Part shown: in pieces, positions 1 through 8,942 of the stretch | How positions within the stretch are numbered: position 1 is the stretch's first letter | Layout: every line of letters begins with the position of its first letter | From: Cupriavidus pampae | GTDB taxonomy: Bacteria; Pseudomonadota; Gammaproteobacteria; Burkholderiales; Burkholderiaceae | Length of the DNA: 64,000 bases | Assembly (NCBI RefSeq): GCF_914271485.1 | Contig: NZ_CAJZAG010000009.1 | Location: forward strand, 1 to 64,000 | Reading direction: 5' to 3' | Position numbers and translations under genes: made by a program | The notes under the pieces: generated by a model | Databases searched by the model: none | What the model was told of the DNA's origin: nothing | The model's input: only the letters and a program-made list of their open reading frames with translations

Positions 1-110
1 GGTTGATGTCATGCGCAACGCCAATCCTGCCTTCCGGTTCGCTCGGTCACGTTGCCGAAATCACCGGTCACGATCCCGAAACGGCCGGTCACGTTCGGCC
101 GAAATACGCA
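1..110. mobile_element. IS21-family element, right terminus (partial)
   Basis: Three copies of a unit reading CGGTCACG..CCGAAA occur at 44-61, 65-82 and 86-105 with a regular 21-base period, and the array ends in TACGCA at 105-110. Multiple terminal repeats followed by TACGCA are typical of IS21-family ends. The transposase genes istA and istB would lie to the left, outside the window. No matching left end is visible, so target-site duplication cannot be tested here. Confidence 0.6.
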
Positions 111-248
111 CGTCCTTCTTCGACTTCTTCGTTGCTGACCGGGGATCGGCTGAATGCGCTTGTGGACGATGCCAGGGCGCGTGGCCTGACCGTGACGGAT
201 AGGCTCGACCGCCTGGCAGTCGAGACGGGGAGCAAGTCTGACGAATAG
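111..248 (+). pseudogene. 3' remnant of a reading frame cut by the IS21 element
   Basis: Directly after the IS end an open frame continues for about 45 codons and stops at 246-248. It contains the charged helical segment LLTGDRLNALVDDARARGL. It has no start codon of its own on the chromosomal side of the element, so it looks like the C-terminus of a gene interrupted by the insertion. It ends 26 bases before the next gene, which has its own ribosome binding site, so the two may once have formed an operon. Function is not recognised, and a chance frame is possible. Confidence 0.3.
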
Positions 249-274
249 GAAAAGCATGACTAGAAGGAACTGAA

Positions 275-1096
275 TTGCGATTGCCGACAATACTTGAACG
301 TTTTTCGGCGGAGGACCTTGCACGTGGTCGGAAGGTGATCGAACTGAAGCGACACTTCGAGAGCATTGCAAGGCGATGGCACACGCTCAGCCCCGAGGAG
401 CAAGCCCAACTGCGAAAACAGAACGTCGCCCCTCAACAGCTGAGAGATACCAACGCATTTGTGTACGCGTTCGAGCCCGAGTGGTTCATTTTCGCTGCGC
501 TCGGCCTTCAACGATGGCACCACGCCTCGTACGTGGAGACAGACATCAGTGGTATTCGGGTCGTCCCCCCGTGGATTGTGGCCGGAGGCCTGCGCAAAAG
601 AGCGTGGTTCGACCTGGACTTCTCGACGTTCCTGAACCTCGTTCCCAGCTTAGACGCAGCTACTCTGGAGGGAGACGATGGCCACGGTTCGACTACCTCG
701 TGGCTTAAACCGTTTCCGCTGTTGTGGGCTAAGGAAGGGAAGAATCGCATCCAGTGCTATCAGGACACAGAAACAACGCTGCTAACAGATACTCGCACCT
801 GTGATGCCTTGCCGGCCAGTCTACTGCGACTGTATCGCTCAGTGGTCAGCAGTTCCGTCTGGATTTTGCGCTATGTCGGCGGAGACCCGTTTTGGGACCG
901 CAAAGTGGCGGATATGGAAACGGCCATGCGGAGCGGTCGCCCGTTCCGATCTATCCTACCTTTCCCCGAAGTTGGCGTGCCATTGCTCCTGAACTATGGA
1001 GTGAAGGTGGATCGCGGGTGGGATCTGCCTTGGCGAATTGGTGAGGCAGCCAAGCAAGAAGAGAGCAGGCGCGTGCGCGCACACGGATGGATTTAG
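275..1096 (+). CDS. hypothetical protein, 273 aa
   Basis: The frame starts at TTG 275 behind AGAAGGAAC (262-270) and has no internal stop. The protein is soluble-looking with no signal peptide or membrane segment. It has an N-terminal charged helical part (residues 5-50), a middle rich in Trp, Phe and Tyr, and a basic C-terminus. I recognise no domain. Its position just beyond an IS21 end and next to pseudogenes suggests accessory cargo of a mobile region. Composition is less GC-rich than the catabolic operons further right. Real gene likely; function unknown. Confidence 0.6.
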   Translation: MRLPTILERFSAEDLARGRKVIELKRHFESIARRWHTLSPEEQAQLRKQNVAPQQLRDTNAFVYAFEPEWFIFAALGLQRWHHASYVETDISGIRVVPPWIVAGGLRKRAWFDLDFSTFLNLVPSLDAATLEGDDGHGSTTSWLKPFPLLWAKEGKNRIQCYQDTETTLLTDTRTCDALPASLLRLYRSVVSSSVWILRYVGGDPFWDRKVADMETAMRSGRPFRSILPFPEVGVPLLLNYGVKVDRGWDLPWRIGEAAKQEESRRVRAHGWI

Positions 1097-1673
1097 TAGG
1101 AGGGCCGGGCTGAGAGAAAGGCGGCGATAGCATACCTCCGCTGGCCGTTTAACCAGACTGTGTTGGGTGCCAGCCGTGACGTAAGCGCGCCCGTAGAGAG
1201 CAGGTGGAATGCGACGTTTCGACACATTATTCCGACCTACGCACCGCATTTAACATAAATTGCGTTCTTATCGGCACATGTGCGAAAGCGATGCCGGACC
1301 GTGCCGGCCATGATCGCCGAGCGCTGCGGCCTGCTTCGACGGTGGCCTGCATGCGTCCCCTGCACAAGGAGGTTCGCGTCGCGCTCGACGAGACCGGTGC
1401 GGCCGGGCAGCGCGGCCCTAGGCAAGCGACGGCGGTGCCGGTATCAGCGGTCGGCACAGGGAAGATGAGAGGGATGGAGGCATTGCTCGCGCAGCAGATG
1501 CGCGCGCCAACATGATGCATGCCGATGCTGCCGGCTTGCCGCAGACGATGATCTACTCCGGCGTTCACGAAATTCTCTGCGGCGACGCGATCGACTCCGC
1601 CAAACGGGCCCGCGAGGCAGAGGCAGAGGCAAAGGCAAAGGCAAAGACGAGCTACGCGCTCTCGCACACAGTC
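1097..1673. other. stretch without a recognisable gene
   Basis: Open frames on both strands here (for example 1204-1515 on plus and 1227-1667 on minus) overlap each other, are biased in composition and resemble no family I know. The only structured element is the hexanucleotide repeat at 1614-1643. The stretch reads as decayed DNA between the hypothetical gene and the dehydrogenase pseudogene. Confidence 0.5.
1614..1643. repeat. hexanucleotide tandem repeat (GAGGCA)3(AAGGCA)2
   Basis: Three GAGGCA units (1614-1631) are followed by two AAGGCA units (1632-1643). In the overlapping plus frame this encodes an Ala/Glu/Lys run. Since the unit is six bases, copy-number changes would not shift a frame. 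It lies inside a degenerate region, so a function is doubtful. Confidence 0.7.
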
Positions 1674-2135
1674 AGCGAGCTTGCCCTGGTCACCGGCGGA
1701 TCACGAGGTCTCGGCGCCGCCACCACGGTAGCCCTTGCGGAATAAGGCGCGGATGTTGCGATCCGCTACTTCGCGTCGGCCGCGAAGGCGGAAGCCGTGG
1801 TATTCAACCTCAGGGTGAAAGGCGTCCGTGCTATCGCCATTTACGCCGCTCAGGGAGATCCCGCACCTGCCGAACCGCTGATTGCGAAGATCGTCGAGCA
1901 GGTCGGCAAGCGGGACAATCTCGTCAACAATGCAGCCATCGCGCTGCAGGACAAGACCATCGATGACCCGGAGATCGACAACGTCGCAATGGATGGGCAG
2001 TGGGCGATCAACACGGCGTGATCGCAGCCATCCGCGCGGCGATAAAAATGTTCCCCGAAGAGGGCAGGATCATCTCGGTCGCTCCTGCGTCGGCACGCGC
2101 ATGCCTTTCCCGGGCTCATTGAGCGCGACCCGCGC
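1674..2135 (+). pseudogene. decayed short-chain dehydrogenase/reductase (SDR)
   Basis: The Rossmann motif of an SDR, LALVTGGSRGLGAATTVALAE, starts near 1677 and is cut by TAA at 1743-1745, where relatives usually have Gln before GADVAIRY. The same frame then continues with the SDR-like parts NLVNNAAIALQDKT and WAINTA and stops at 2019-2021. The expected continuation (GVIAAIRAA, then GRIISVAP) appears in another frame from about 2016, and a later SDR-like piece (MPFPGSLSATRA) in a third frame near 2101. One nonsense change and at least two frameshifts make this a clear pseudogene. The catalytic YxxxK segment is not preserved. Confidence 0.8.
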
Positions 2136-2422
2136 GCCCTCGCATCGCATTGAGACCCTGCGCGGCTGACGCTACGTATAAAGCGAGCGAGATTTGAGGA
2201 AGTGAGCCACGCCGATTAATGTTCTGCCGTCAGCGGCGAGGGGAGCGGAGCCTAATGGTGGCAGTCCGACAGCAGACGTTTCGAGCGCTATCGCACAGAA
2301 ACCCATCTTTCGAAAGTCTATTCTTCGCCGCAGGCGGACGCCCAGGAGGAAGGGTTGGATGCTACAGACATCTGGTGCCGGTGCTCATAACGGTTACCCA
2401 GTCCCATGTTCCAGGATACGAG

Positions 2423-4003
2423 ATGTTGCATTCTTACTTTTTTGATTCCGCCGCGAGCCACAGTGACAGCCCAGCGTTATGGGTAAAGGACCGTCTATAC
2501 AGTTACGGCGAGATTGAAACCCGGGCACGTCGTATCTCTGCAGGTCTTACCGCAATTGCGCGGAACAAGGACATTGGACGATGTCTGCTGTTTGGATATC
2601 GTAGCGTCGAAGCCTATGCCGGCCTGCTGGGAATTCTCGATGCAGGGATGGCCTATGTGCCTCTCAATCCGAAGATGCCGGCTTCACGTAGGGCGACGAT
2701 CATCGCGCAGTCTGGTGCGTCGTTGATGCTCGTTGATCGTCGTTGCGCTAGCGGGCTGGAGGAAGTGCTGTCATTGCTTGACGAGCCTCCGCAAATTTTT
2801 CTGCTTGACGAGGACGCGCCCGGTTCGCACCTGCCTTCCTTAGCGTCCACCGTGTCTACGCTGCCTGTCGCGCCCTATGTGCGACGGCAAGGTGCCAAGG
2901 GCGACGTCGCTTACATACTCTTCACCTCGGGATCGACAGGGACGCCGAAGGGCGTGCCTATTACGCATTCGAATGCCGAGGCGTATATGAAAGGGCAATT
3001 GCAACTGCATGAGCGAACGAGCAATGCACGTCATATCCAGCTCTGTGAGTTGAGCTTCGATCCATCCGTGCATGACATGTTCGTATGTTGGGCGAATGGC
3101 GGCTGCCTGTACGTGCCAGAAACTGTCGATCCTGTCTATAACGCCGACTTTATTAGGCGTCATGACATTACGCATTGGAGTAGTGTCCCGTCCGTGGTCG
3201 GCTTCATGCAGCAAATGCGCAAGCTGACACCGGGTGCCTTCCCGAGTCTTCGAGTCTCGATGTTTGGCGGTGAGCAGCTGCCTCGCTCTCTGGCGTTGGC
3301 GTGGACGCGTGCCGCACCGAATAGCAGGCTGTTCAATATGTACGGGCCGACGGAAGGGACCATCGCTTCGACTTGCTTCGAAGTCAGCGCGGAATTTCTC
3401 GACAATCCGCAGCACGCGGTCATCCCGCTCGGGGGGGCACTCCCGGGGGTAGAGTTGATAGTCGTTGACGCAGACCTCAGACCTGTCGCCGCCGAGCAGA
3501 CGGGTGAGTTGCTGATCGCGGGCCCACAGATCGCCGGGGGCTATTTGTCAGCGGACTGCCAATCTGGCAAGGACAGGTTCGTCTCGAAGAGTTATCCGGG
3601 CCGTCATGCGCACCGCTGGTATCGGACCGGTGACATCGTGCGAACGACGGAAGAGCATGGGATTGTATTTCACGGGCGCGTGGATACGCAGGTCAAGATT
3701 CGAGGTAACCGTGTCGAACTGGAGGAAGTCGAGCATATCGTCCACGCGAGCAGCGGTGCCGCGCTCTGCGCGGTGATTCCATGGCCCCTCGATGAGGTGG
3801 GGCGGGCGGCTGGGCTTGTAGCCTTCGTGACAAATCCTCGAGTAGACATCGAGGCGGTCTTACATGCGTGTCGGCAGTGCTTGCCCGACTACGCGGCGCC
3901 CCAGCGGGTTGTGTCCCTCGACGCGATGCCGCTTAACGCGAATGGAAAAATTGACAGGAAAGCGCTAGCGGAGCAGTGCGCGCGCACCAAAATTCCTGCC
4001 TGA
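2423..4003 (+). CDS. free-standing amino-acid adenylation (AMP-forming) enzyme
   Basis: A 526-residue ANL-superfamily ligase of the NRPS adenylation type, expected to activate a carboxylic acid, probably an amino acid, as acyl-AMP and load it on a carrier protein. Core motifs are in order: A3 LFTSGSTGTPKGV (about 166-178), A4 FDPSVHD (212-218, with the Asp that usually contacts the substrate amine), A5 NMYGPTE (305-311), A7 YRTGD (400-404), A8 VDTQVKIRGNRVELEE (420-435) and A10 NANGKIDR (505-512, catalytic Lys509). There is no condensation, thiolation or thioesterase domain. ATG 2423 is preferred over the longer frame from 2219 because AGGA (2413-2416) sits six bases upstream and homology begins there. 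The carrier protein follows after 79 bases. Substrate unknown. Confidence 0.85.
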   Translation: MLHSYFFDSAASHSDSPALWVKDRLYSYGEIETRARRISAGLTAIARNKDIGRCLLFGYRSVEAYAGLLGILDAGMAYVPLNPKMPASRRATIIAQSGASLMLVDRRCASGLEEVLSLLDEPPQIFLLDEDAPGSHLPSLASTVSTLPVAPYVRRQGAKGDVAYILFTSGSTGTPKGVPITHSNAEAYMKGQLQLHERTSNARHIQLCELSFDPSVHDMFVCWANGGCLYVPETVDPVYNADFIRRHDITHWSSVPSVVGFMQQMRKLTPGAFPSLRVSMFGGEQLPRSLALAWTRAAPNSRLFNMYGPTEGTIASTCFEVSAEFLDNPQHAVIPLGGALPGVELIVVDADLRPVAAEQTGELLIAGPQIAGGYLSADCQSGKDRFVSKSYPGRHAHRWYRTGDIVRTTEEHGIVFHGRVDTQVKIRGNRVELEEVEHIVHASSGAALCAVIPWPLDEVGRAAGLVAFVTNPRVDIEAVLHACRQCLPDYAAPQRVVSLDAMPLNANGKIDRKALAEQCARTKIPA

Positions 4004-4082
4004 GGTTGACACCATCCCGAGCAGTACTAATCAGCCAACGCTACGTGGGCGTAGATTGGCTATTCCAGTTGGGAGGGAGTCA

Positions 4083-4364
4083 TTGAAAGCCGCTCTGCGT
4101 AATATCATCTCGGAAAATGCATGCCTCCATGTCCCGGTCGAAACATTGGCCGATAGCGATAGCTTGTACGACGCTGGCTTGTCCTCCCTCGGTACGGTCC
4201 GTGTCCTGTTGGCGGTTGAAGATGCCTTTGGCATAGAAATACCTGGAGAGTTGATATCGTTCGACTTGTTTCGCTGTATCGATTCGCTGGAAAGGTTTCT
4301 CGCCCCCCTCATGCCGAACGATTGCCTGGCGGGCGCTGTGTCTCACCGTAAGGAACACCAATGA
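4083..4364 (+). CDS. free-standing acyl/peptidyl carrier protein
   Basis: A 93-residue carrier protein of the ACP/PCP fold. The phosphopantetheine site is DAGLSSLGT with Ser35 in the position of the usual DSL serine, followed by the helix VRVLLAVEDAFGIEIP. It should carry the residue activated by the adenylation enzyme just upstream. TTG 4083 is chosen because GGAGG (4072-4076) lies six bases ahead; TTG 4056 would add nine residues without a ribosome binding site. Its stop overlaps the hydrolase start in an ATGA arrangement (4361-4364), which suggests translational coupling. Similar small carrier proteins accompany stand-alone ligases in exosortase-linked and other orphan clusters. Confidence 0.8.
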   Translation: MKAALRNIISENACLHVPVETLADSDSLYDAGLSSLGTVRVLLAVEDAFGIEIPGELISFDLFRCIDSLERFLAPLMPNDCLAGAVSHRKEHQ

Positions 4365-6151
4365 CTGGCAAGCCTACGATGAGACCGGTCACCTTCAGTG
4401 GCTGTTTTGGGTGGCTTCATTTACCTGCGGGCGGCCAGGCTGCCACGGGCCTGGTGCTGTGCAACCCGTTCGGCAATGAGGCGCTATCTGTGCACCGCGG
4501 ATGGCGCGACTTCGCGGAATCGGTAACGGTAGCCTGTGGTATGCCTGTCCTGCGCTTCGATTATCCGGGGACGGGCGACTCCGAGGGCGACGAGGAGGAC
4601 CCGGAACGCTTTCGCGCATGGGTTGACAGCATCATAGCTGCGGCGGAGTACCTGCGGACCGCTACCGGTGTAACACGGCTCGCGCTCTGCGGCTTACGTC
4701 TAGGTGCGACCTTAGCAGTAGTGGCCGCCGAGCAGCTTGCCAATGTCGACAGTGTGATATTGATGGCGCCGGTCATCTCTGGCAAGCGCTACATCCGCGA
4801 ACTGCGCATGCAGCATCAAAGCTGCCTCAAGGCCTTGGCTGGCCAGGATGCAATGCAGTCGCGGGAGGAAGTGCCGGGAGTGGGCGCGTTAGGGTTCAAT
4901 CTGTATGCCGACACGCTTGAGCAGCTCGGTTCAATCGACCTCACAGAGCGCCAGCGGTCTCCCGCGCCCCGCGTGCTCTTGCATGATATTTCCGTCAGCG
5001 AGTCTGTGGACAGGCTCGTCCAATACTACCGGGGGCACGGTGCGAGCGCAGACGTGCAGATATTTCCAGAATACGATCGTTTTCTCCTGCCGGACCCGAC
5101 GTTCTGCGTGCCGCCGCGACTGGCCTTCGATAGCGTGCTTGAGTGGCTCGGCTCTCAGCGCGGCACGACGGCGGCGCCTTCCGTCGAAATTCTGCAACCG
5201 CCGGCGGATACAAGGATCGACTTCGCGGCGGGTCATGAAGTACCTGTCGTGTTCGGAAACGGACGCTATGTCGGTGTCATTTGCAAACCCCGCAATCCAA
5301 ACGAGCATGCCCCAGCTGTATTGATCATGAACACAGCGGGCGTTCATCGCGTTGGCTGCGCAAGGCATTCCGTGTTGATGGCTCGGAGGCTTGCGGCACA
5401 GGGAATCACCTCATTACGTATGGACTTGGGCGGCGTTGGGGACAGCTTGAATCACGACGATTCGCCGACCATCGAGGCTGTATATGCCCGTCATGCTGTC
5501 GCAGACGCGATAGCAGCAGTGGAATGGCTGATCGCGGCTCGACATCCGGGGATTGTCATGTTCGGCGTCTGCGCGGGCGCATACGTCAGCGTTCATACAA
5601 CGCTAAAGCATCCAAATGTGGTTGGCTGCATGTCTATCAACCTGCCGTTCTTCTTTTGGGGTGCGCCCACGACGAACCCGCGTGCCCCCAGTCAGGTGTA
5701 CATGCGGTCCGTCTGGAATCCCCATAAATGGCTTCTACTGTTGACTGGCCGCTCGGATCTGCGCAGGATCGCAGTGAGTCTGATACGTCGATGGTACGAG
5801 CGCTCTGCTGTCCGCCGACTCCTCGTGGACCTCGAGCGGAGGGACGTACGAACTTCACTGGTGTACGGTCCGCTAGATGCGGGGCTCGACGAACTCCCGA
5901 AAGCTAGTTATCTCGGAAAGTTCAAGAACGTCACGGTGACCGTACTGGAGCAGTTGGACCACTCGCTATATTCAAGAACCGCACGCGACGTTGTATCAAA
6001 CTATGTCGAGGCATTCTTGCATGAGAGGACTTTTTTGGCCGGGCGAGCCAACGTCCCAGGCCACCAAAGCGGCCGCAGGGACTATCGCAACGAGAAGGCC
6101 GGCTGGCGGACCACAAGCGCACCTGGCGCCCGTGTAGCAAGGCCGGACTGA
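4361..6151 (+). CDS. tandem alpha/beta-hydrolase protein, 596 aa
   Basis: Two alpha/beta-hydrolase domains lie in one chain (about 10-265 and 290-560). In the first, the nucleophile elbow reads CGLRLGA with Arg113 in place of Ser. In the second it reads FGVCAGA with Cys404 in place of Ser, and a candidate His follows in EQLDHSLYS (His534). The first half resembles the hydrolases annotated as exosortase A system-associated, which often have GLRLG. The second domain may be a cysteine thioesterase or acyltransferase that removes or transfers the carrier-bound group; the first may be non-catalytic. The gene overlaps the carrier gene by four bases and has AAGGAA at 4349-4354. No exosortase or NRPS gene lies nearby. 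Confidence 0.75.
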   Translation: MTGKPTMRPVTFSGCFGWLHLPAGGQAATGLVLCNPFGNEALSVHRGWRDFAESVTVACGMPVLRFDYPGTGDSEGDEEDPERFRAWVDSIIAAAEYLRTATGVTRLALCGLRLGATLAVVAAEQLANVDSVILMAPVISGKRYIRELRMQHQSCLKALAGQDAMQSREEVPGVGALGFNLYADTLEQLGSIDLTERQRSPAPRVLLHDISVSESVDRLVQYYRGHGASADVQIFPEYDRFLLPDPTFCVPPRLAFDSVLEWLGSQRGTTAAPSVEILQPPADTRIDFAAGHEVPVVFGNGRYVGVICKPRNPNEHAPAVLIMNTAGVHRVGCARHSVLMARRLAAQGITSLRMDLGGVGDSLNHDDSPTIEAVYARHAVADAIAAVEWLIAARHPGIVMFGVCAGAYVSVHTTLKHPNVVGCMSINLPFFFWGAPTTNPRAPSQVYMRSVWNPHKWLLLLTGRSDLRRIAVSLIRRWYERSAVRRLLVDLERRDVRTSLVYGPLDAGLDELPKASYLGKFKNVTVTVLEQLDHSLYSRTARDVVSNYVEAFLHERTFLAGRANVPGHQSGRRDYRNEKAGWRTTSAPGARVARPD

Positions 6152-6200
6152 GCGGGCGCCGGCGGCATAGGGAAAACAGTCAGGGCCATCTAGCTCTCCT

Positions 6201-7616
6201 TCAGGAATTCTGTTGCTCGCGTCTCCAAGTCGGCTCCCTAGCATCGTCCAAGACCGACCGCGCATCTGATACGCCGGCATTGGCCTCCACGTCAACGCGC
6301 GGCGTGTTCCGCGTCGCAATCCAGTAGAGCATGGAGCTCAACGCCGCAGCAGCCGTGCCCACGATGGCGAGCGCCGTGGCTAGTCCGTTCTGCGGATCAG
6401 CCATTCGCTCATTGATCCAGCCCACCGCGAACGGACCCACGCCACCGCTGATGGCATTGGTGAGAAAAACGAGCAACGCGATGGAACGGCCGCGCATCCG
6501 GTTGGGAATGGCAATCTGCAGTGGCACCGGCGCGAGCGCCATCACGACGCTGGCGGCGAACGCGCAGACCCCGTACATGGCGAGGGCAAGCATCGCCGAG
6601 GGGGCCAGCGGCGCGATGCACGCGGCCGGAACGAGCGCGGTGGCGGCGCACGCGGCGATGCGCAGCACCTTGCGCAGGGCTCCGCGGTCGGTGACCTTTC
6701 CCACGAGCAGCGTGGCAGTGATCACGCCCGCCATCCCGCCGAGCATATACATCGGCCCGGCAAGCTTTCCCACTTCGCTCGCACTGAGACCGAACCGTCG
6801 AATGACCATCGTGGGAAACCACGCGGCGTGCGAATAGAACAGCAGGATCAGCGCCACATAACCGAAGAAGTAGGGCAGGCAGAAGCGGTTGCGCACGAAT
6901 AGTTCTCTCAACACCTCACGTAGCGGCGGCGCATCGCCGGCACCTTTCGCATTGCGCGTGCCCTGCCGCGCGGGCTCCTTGATCGTCAGCGCCACGAGCG
7001 CGGCAAGCGCGATGCCCGGGAGTCCGACAGTAAAGAACACCATCTGCCAGGGGTGGAGGTCATGCGCGGACAACCACGCTGCCATCGCAGGTTGCTCCAT
7101 CCATCCGAGCAACGCTCCCCCGCCGAGTAGCGCGACACCGCCCCCTGCATACGGGCCGAGCATGAACGCGCCGCTTGCACGCGCAACTTTGCGAGGGGGG
7201 AAGAGGTCGCTGAAGATCGACAACGCGGCAGGACTCAGCGCCGCCTCGGCGATGGCCGTTCCCGCGCGCCAGAGCAGTAGTTCCCAGAACGTCGTGGCGG
7301 TGCCGCACATCGCGGTCGAGATGGCCCAGATGGCCACGCAGGCCGCGCTGAGCAGGACGCGATTGGACCGGTCGACAAGCCGCGCCACGAAGACGCCCGC
7401 CGTTGCGTAGCACATCGTGAAGGTGATGCCTTGCAGCAGGCCGATCTGCATATCGCTCAGCGAGAGCGACGCCTTGAGCGGCTGAACCAGAATGCTGACC
7501 ACCTGGCGGTCGATGTATGAAAACGCGAAGCACAGAAAAAACATCCCGACGATGTACGCATGGGACAAAGCGCCATGCGACGTAGCTTCGGTGGAAGGAG
7601 TTTGATTGTTCGGCAT
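6201..7616 (-). CDS. MFS transporter
   Basis: A 471-residue major facilitator superfamily protein with about 12 predicted membrane segments, beginning near residue 20 (FFLCFAFSYIDRQVVSILVQPLK) and with the loop motif ARLVDRSNRV after the second segment. It is of the type that imports organic anions or acidic metabolites. It lies 57 bases downstream of the aspartoacylase-family gene on the same strand, so it probably imports the substrate of that enzyme. Substrate identity is inference. There is no clear ribosome binding site before ATG 7616. Confidence 0.85.
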   Translation of the reverse strand: MPNNQTPSTEATSHGALSHAYIVGMFFLCFAFSYIDRQVVSILVQPLKASLSLSDMQIGLLQGITFTMCYATAGVFVARLVDRSNRVLLSAACVAIWAISTAMCGTATTFWELLLWRAGTAIAEAALSPAALSIFSDLFPPRKVARASGAFMLGPYAGGGVALLGGGALLGWMEQPAMAAWLSAHDLHPWQMVFFTVGLPGIALAALVALTIKEPARQGTRNAKGAGDAPPLREVLRELFVRNRFCLPYFFGYVALILLFYSHAAWFPTMVIRRFGLSASEVGKLAGPMYMLGGMAGVITATLLVGKVTDRGALRKVLRIAACAATALVPAACIAPLAPSAMLALAMYGVCAFAASVVMALAPVPLQIAIPNRMRGRSIALLVFLTNAISGGVGPFAVGWINERMADPQNGLATALAIVGTAAAALSSMLYWIATRNTPRVDVEANAGVSDARSVLDDAREPTWRREQQNS

Positions 7617-7673
7617 GTCGTTTGCGGGGGGATGGGTAACGGCAGCGGGATGAATAACGCAATAGGCGGTTGG

Positions 7674-8717
7674 CTATTGCCAGCGCGCATCGGCCGCCAG
7701 CAGGGCAATGCAGTCGCCGGGTTCCACACGTGCAAACGTACGCGCGCAGACCACCATGCCATCGCCGGCGAAATGCAGTTCGCGCGGAGCCTCCCAAGGT
7801 GCGTGCGGATCGAAGAGCCGCCCCGCCAGTTGGCCCGCCGCCACGATATCGCCGCGCCGGAAGCAGGGCTCGAACACGCCATGTCGCGGCGCGAAGAGAT
7901 AGTGACGAGCGCCGTCGACTCGGATCAGCGTGGTGGGGCGCGCCGCCGCCACGGGCCGATCGTCGCGCGTGAGCCCCGTCGCATGAAGGAACCGGCGCAA
8001 CCCGTCCTCGACGATCTTCACACCGTCGACGCTGCAGGCGGCGCCGCCGCCAAACTCGCCACACAAAAACAGGGTGCCATGGCGCTCCGCCGCCGCGCCA
8101 TAGGTACGGTCTTCACCAAGCAGATCCATGATCATCGTGTGCGGCGCAGCGAATGCGTCCACCAGTCGGATGTATTCCGAATGTCGTTCCGCATTACCGG
8201 GCAGCGCGGCGAGCAGCGTCGGCATATGGTCGAACGATGCGCCACCAGCGTGCAGATCGAACACGATGTCCGCGCGCGGAAACAGCTCAGTATCAACGTA
8301 GTGCGCAATCATCGCCGTCAGCGATCCGTTTCGATCGCCGGGGAACATGCGATTCAGATTGCCGCGGTCGATTGGCGAGGTTCGCGAGCCATTGAGGAAG
8401 GCGGGGAAGTTCAGCGCGGGGATGACGATCAGGCGGCCATGGATACGCATCGACGGCATGCGTTGGAGCAGTTTCATCAACGCCACCGGCCCCTCGTACT
8501 CGTCGCCGTGGTTACCGCCCGTCAGCAGGACCGTGGGACCGTCGCCATGCTTGAGCACGGCAATGGGCGTGGGGATATGGCCGTAGGCCGAGCGATCATG
8601 CGAATACGGAATGCGTAACGTGCCCGTCTGGAAGCCCTCGCGGTCATAGTCGATATCCGTGGAAATCAGCGATTTCTGCGATGGCTTGGGGGTGGAGGTG
8701 GATGGTTGTGCGTGCAT
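7674..8717 (-). CDS. succinylglutamate desuccinylase/aspartoacylase-family deacylase
   Basis: A zinc-dependent M14-like amidohydrolase of 347 residues that removes an acyl group from an N-acylated amino acid. The zinc motif TGGNHGDEYEGPVALMKL supplies His and Glu, and FDLHAGG supplies the second His further on. The nearest characterised relatives I know are DoeB-type N-acetyl-diaminobutyrate deacetylases. The frame is open further upstream, but ATG 8717 is chosen because AAGGAG lies just ahead (about 8725-8730, read on the minus strand). It is paired with the MFS gene downstream and is divergent from a Bug receptor and D-aminoacylase, so the locus as a whole looks built for N-acyl amino acids. 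Confidence 0.8.
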   Translation of the reverse strand: MHAQPSTSTPKPSQKSLISTDIDYDREGFQTGTLRIPYSHDRSAYGHIPTPIAVLKHGDGPTVLLTGGNHGDEYEGPVALMKLLQRMPSMRIHGRLIVIPALNFPAFLNGSRTSPIDRGNLNRMFPGDRNGSLTAMIAHYVDTELFPRADIVFDLHAGGASFDHMPTLLAALPGNAERHSEYIRLVDAFAAPHTMIMDLLGEDRTYGAAAERHGTLFLCGEFGGGAACSVDGVKIVEDGLRRFLHATGLTRDDRPVAAARPTTLIRVDGARHYLFAPRHGVFEPCFRRGDIVAAGQLAGRLFDPHAPWEAPRELHFAGDGMVVCARTFARVEPGDCIALLAADARWQ

Positions 8718-8802
8718 GGGGGATCTCCTTGAAACGGGAACGGGCATGCACAAACTATTGACGATTTGATGAAGGCGGACAATTGCCGTTGATTGCGGCT
8801 GC

Positions 8803-8821
8803 CGATGCCTTTCAGGCATCG
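8803..8821. promoter_or_regulatory. inverted repeat in divergent promoter region
   Basis: CGATGCCT (8803-8810) and AGGCATCG (8814-8821) form a perfect eight-base inverted repeat with a three-base centre. It lies between the divergent deacylase (start 8717) and Bug receptor (start 8943), the expected place for a shared operator. Which regulator binds is unknown; the nearest candidate is the LysR gene at 11394-12305. Confidence 0.4.
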
Positions 8822-8942
8822 CCTCCAACTTTCCCCAACTATTCCGTGCCGGAAATCATCATCGACGAAACTTCACTAGGCTCCGGGGGCGCGCGGTGGC
8901 GATACTCATCGTCGTGACACCAAGGATCGAGGAGAGTGAGAG

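Noticed and set aside
1204..1667. Open frames on both strands before the SDR pseudogene
   Set aside because: They overlap each other, are biased in composition and match no protein family I recognise; best read as decayed DNA.
2219..2422. Upstream extension of the adenylation enzyme frame
   Set aside because: No ribosome binding site at 2219 and no family similarity in the first 68 codons; ATG 2423 has AGGA six bases ahead.
7560..8618. Long plus-strand frame of 352 codons
   Set aside because: Lies entirely opposite the aspartoacylase-family gene and the MFS start; a shadow frame typical of high-GC DNA.
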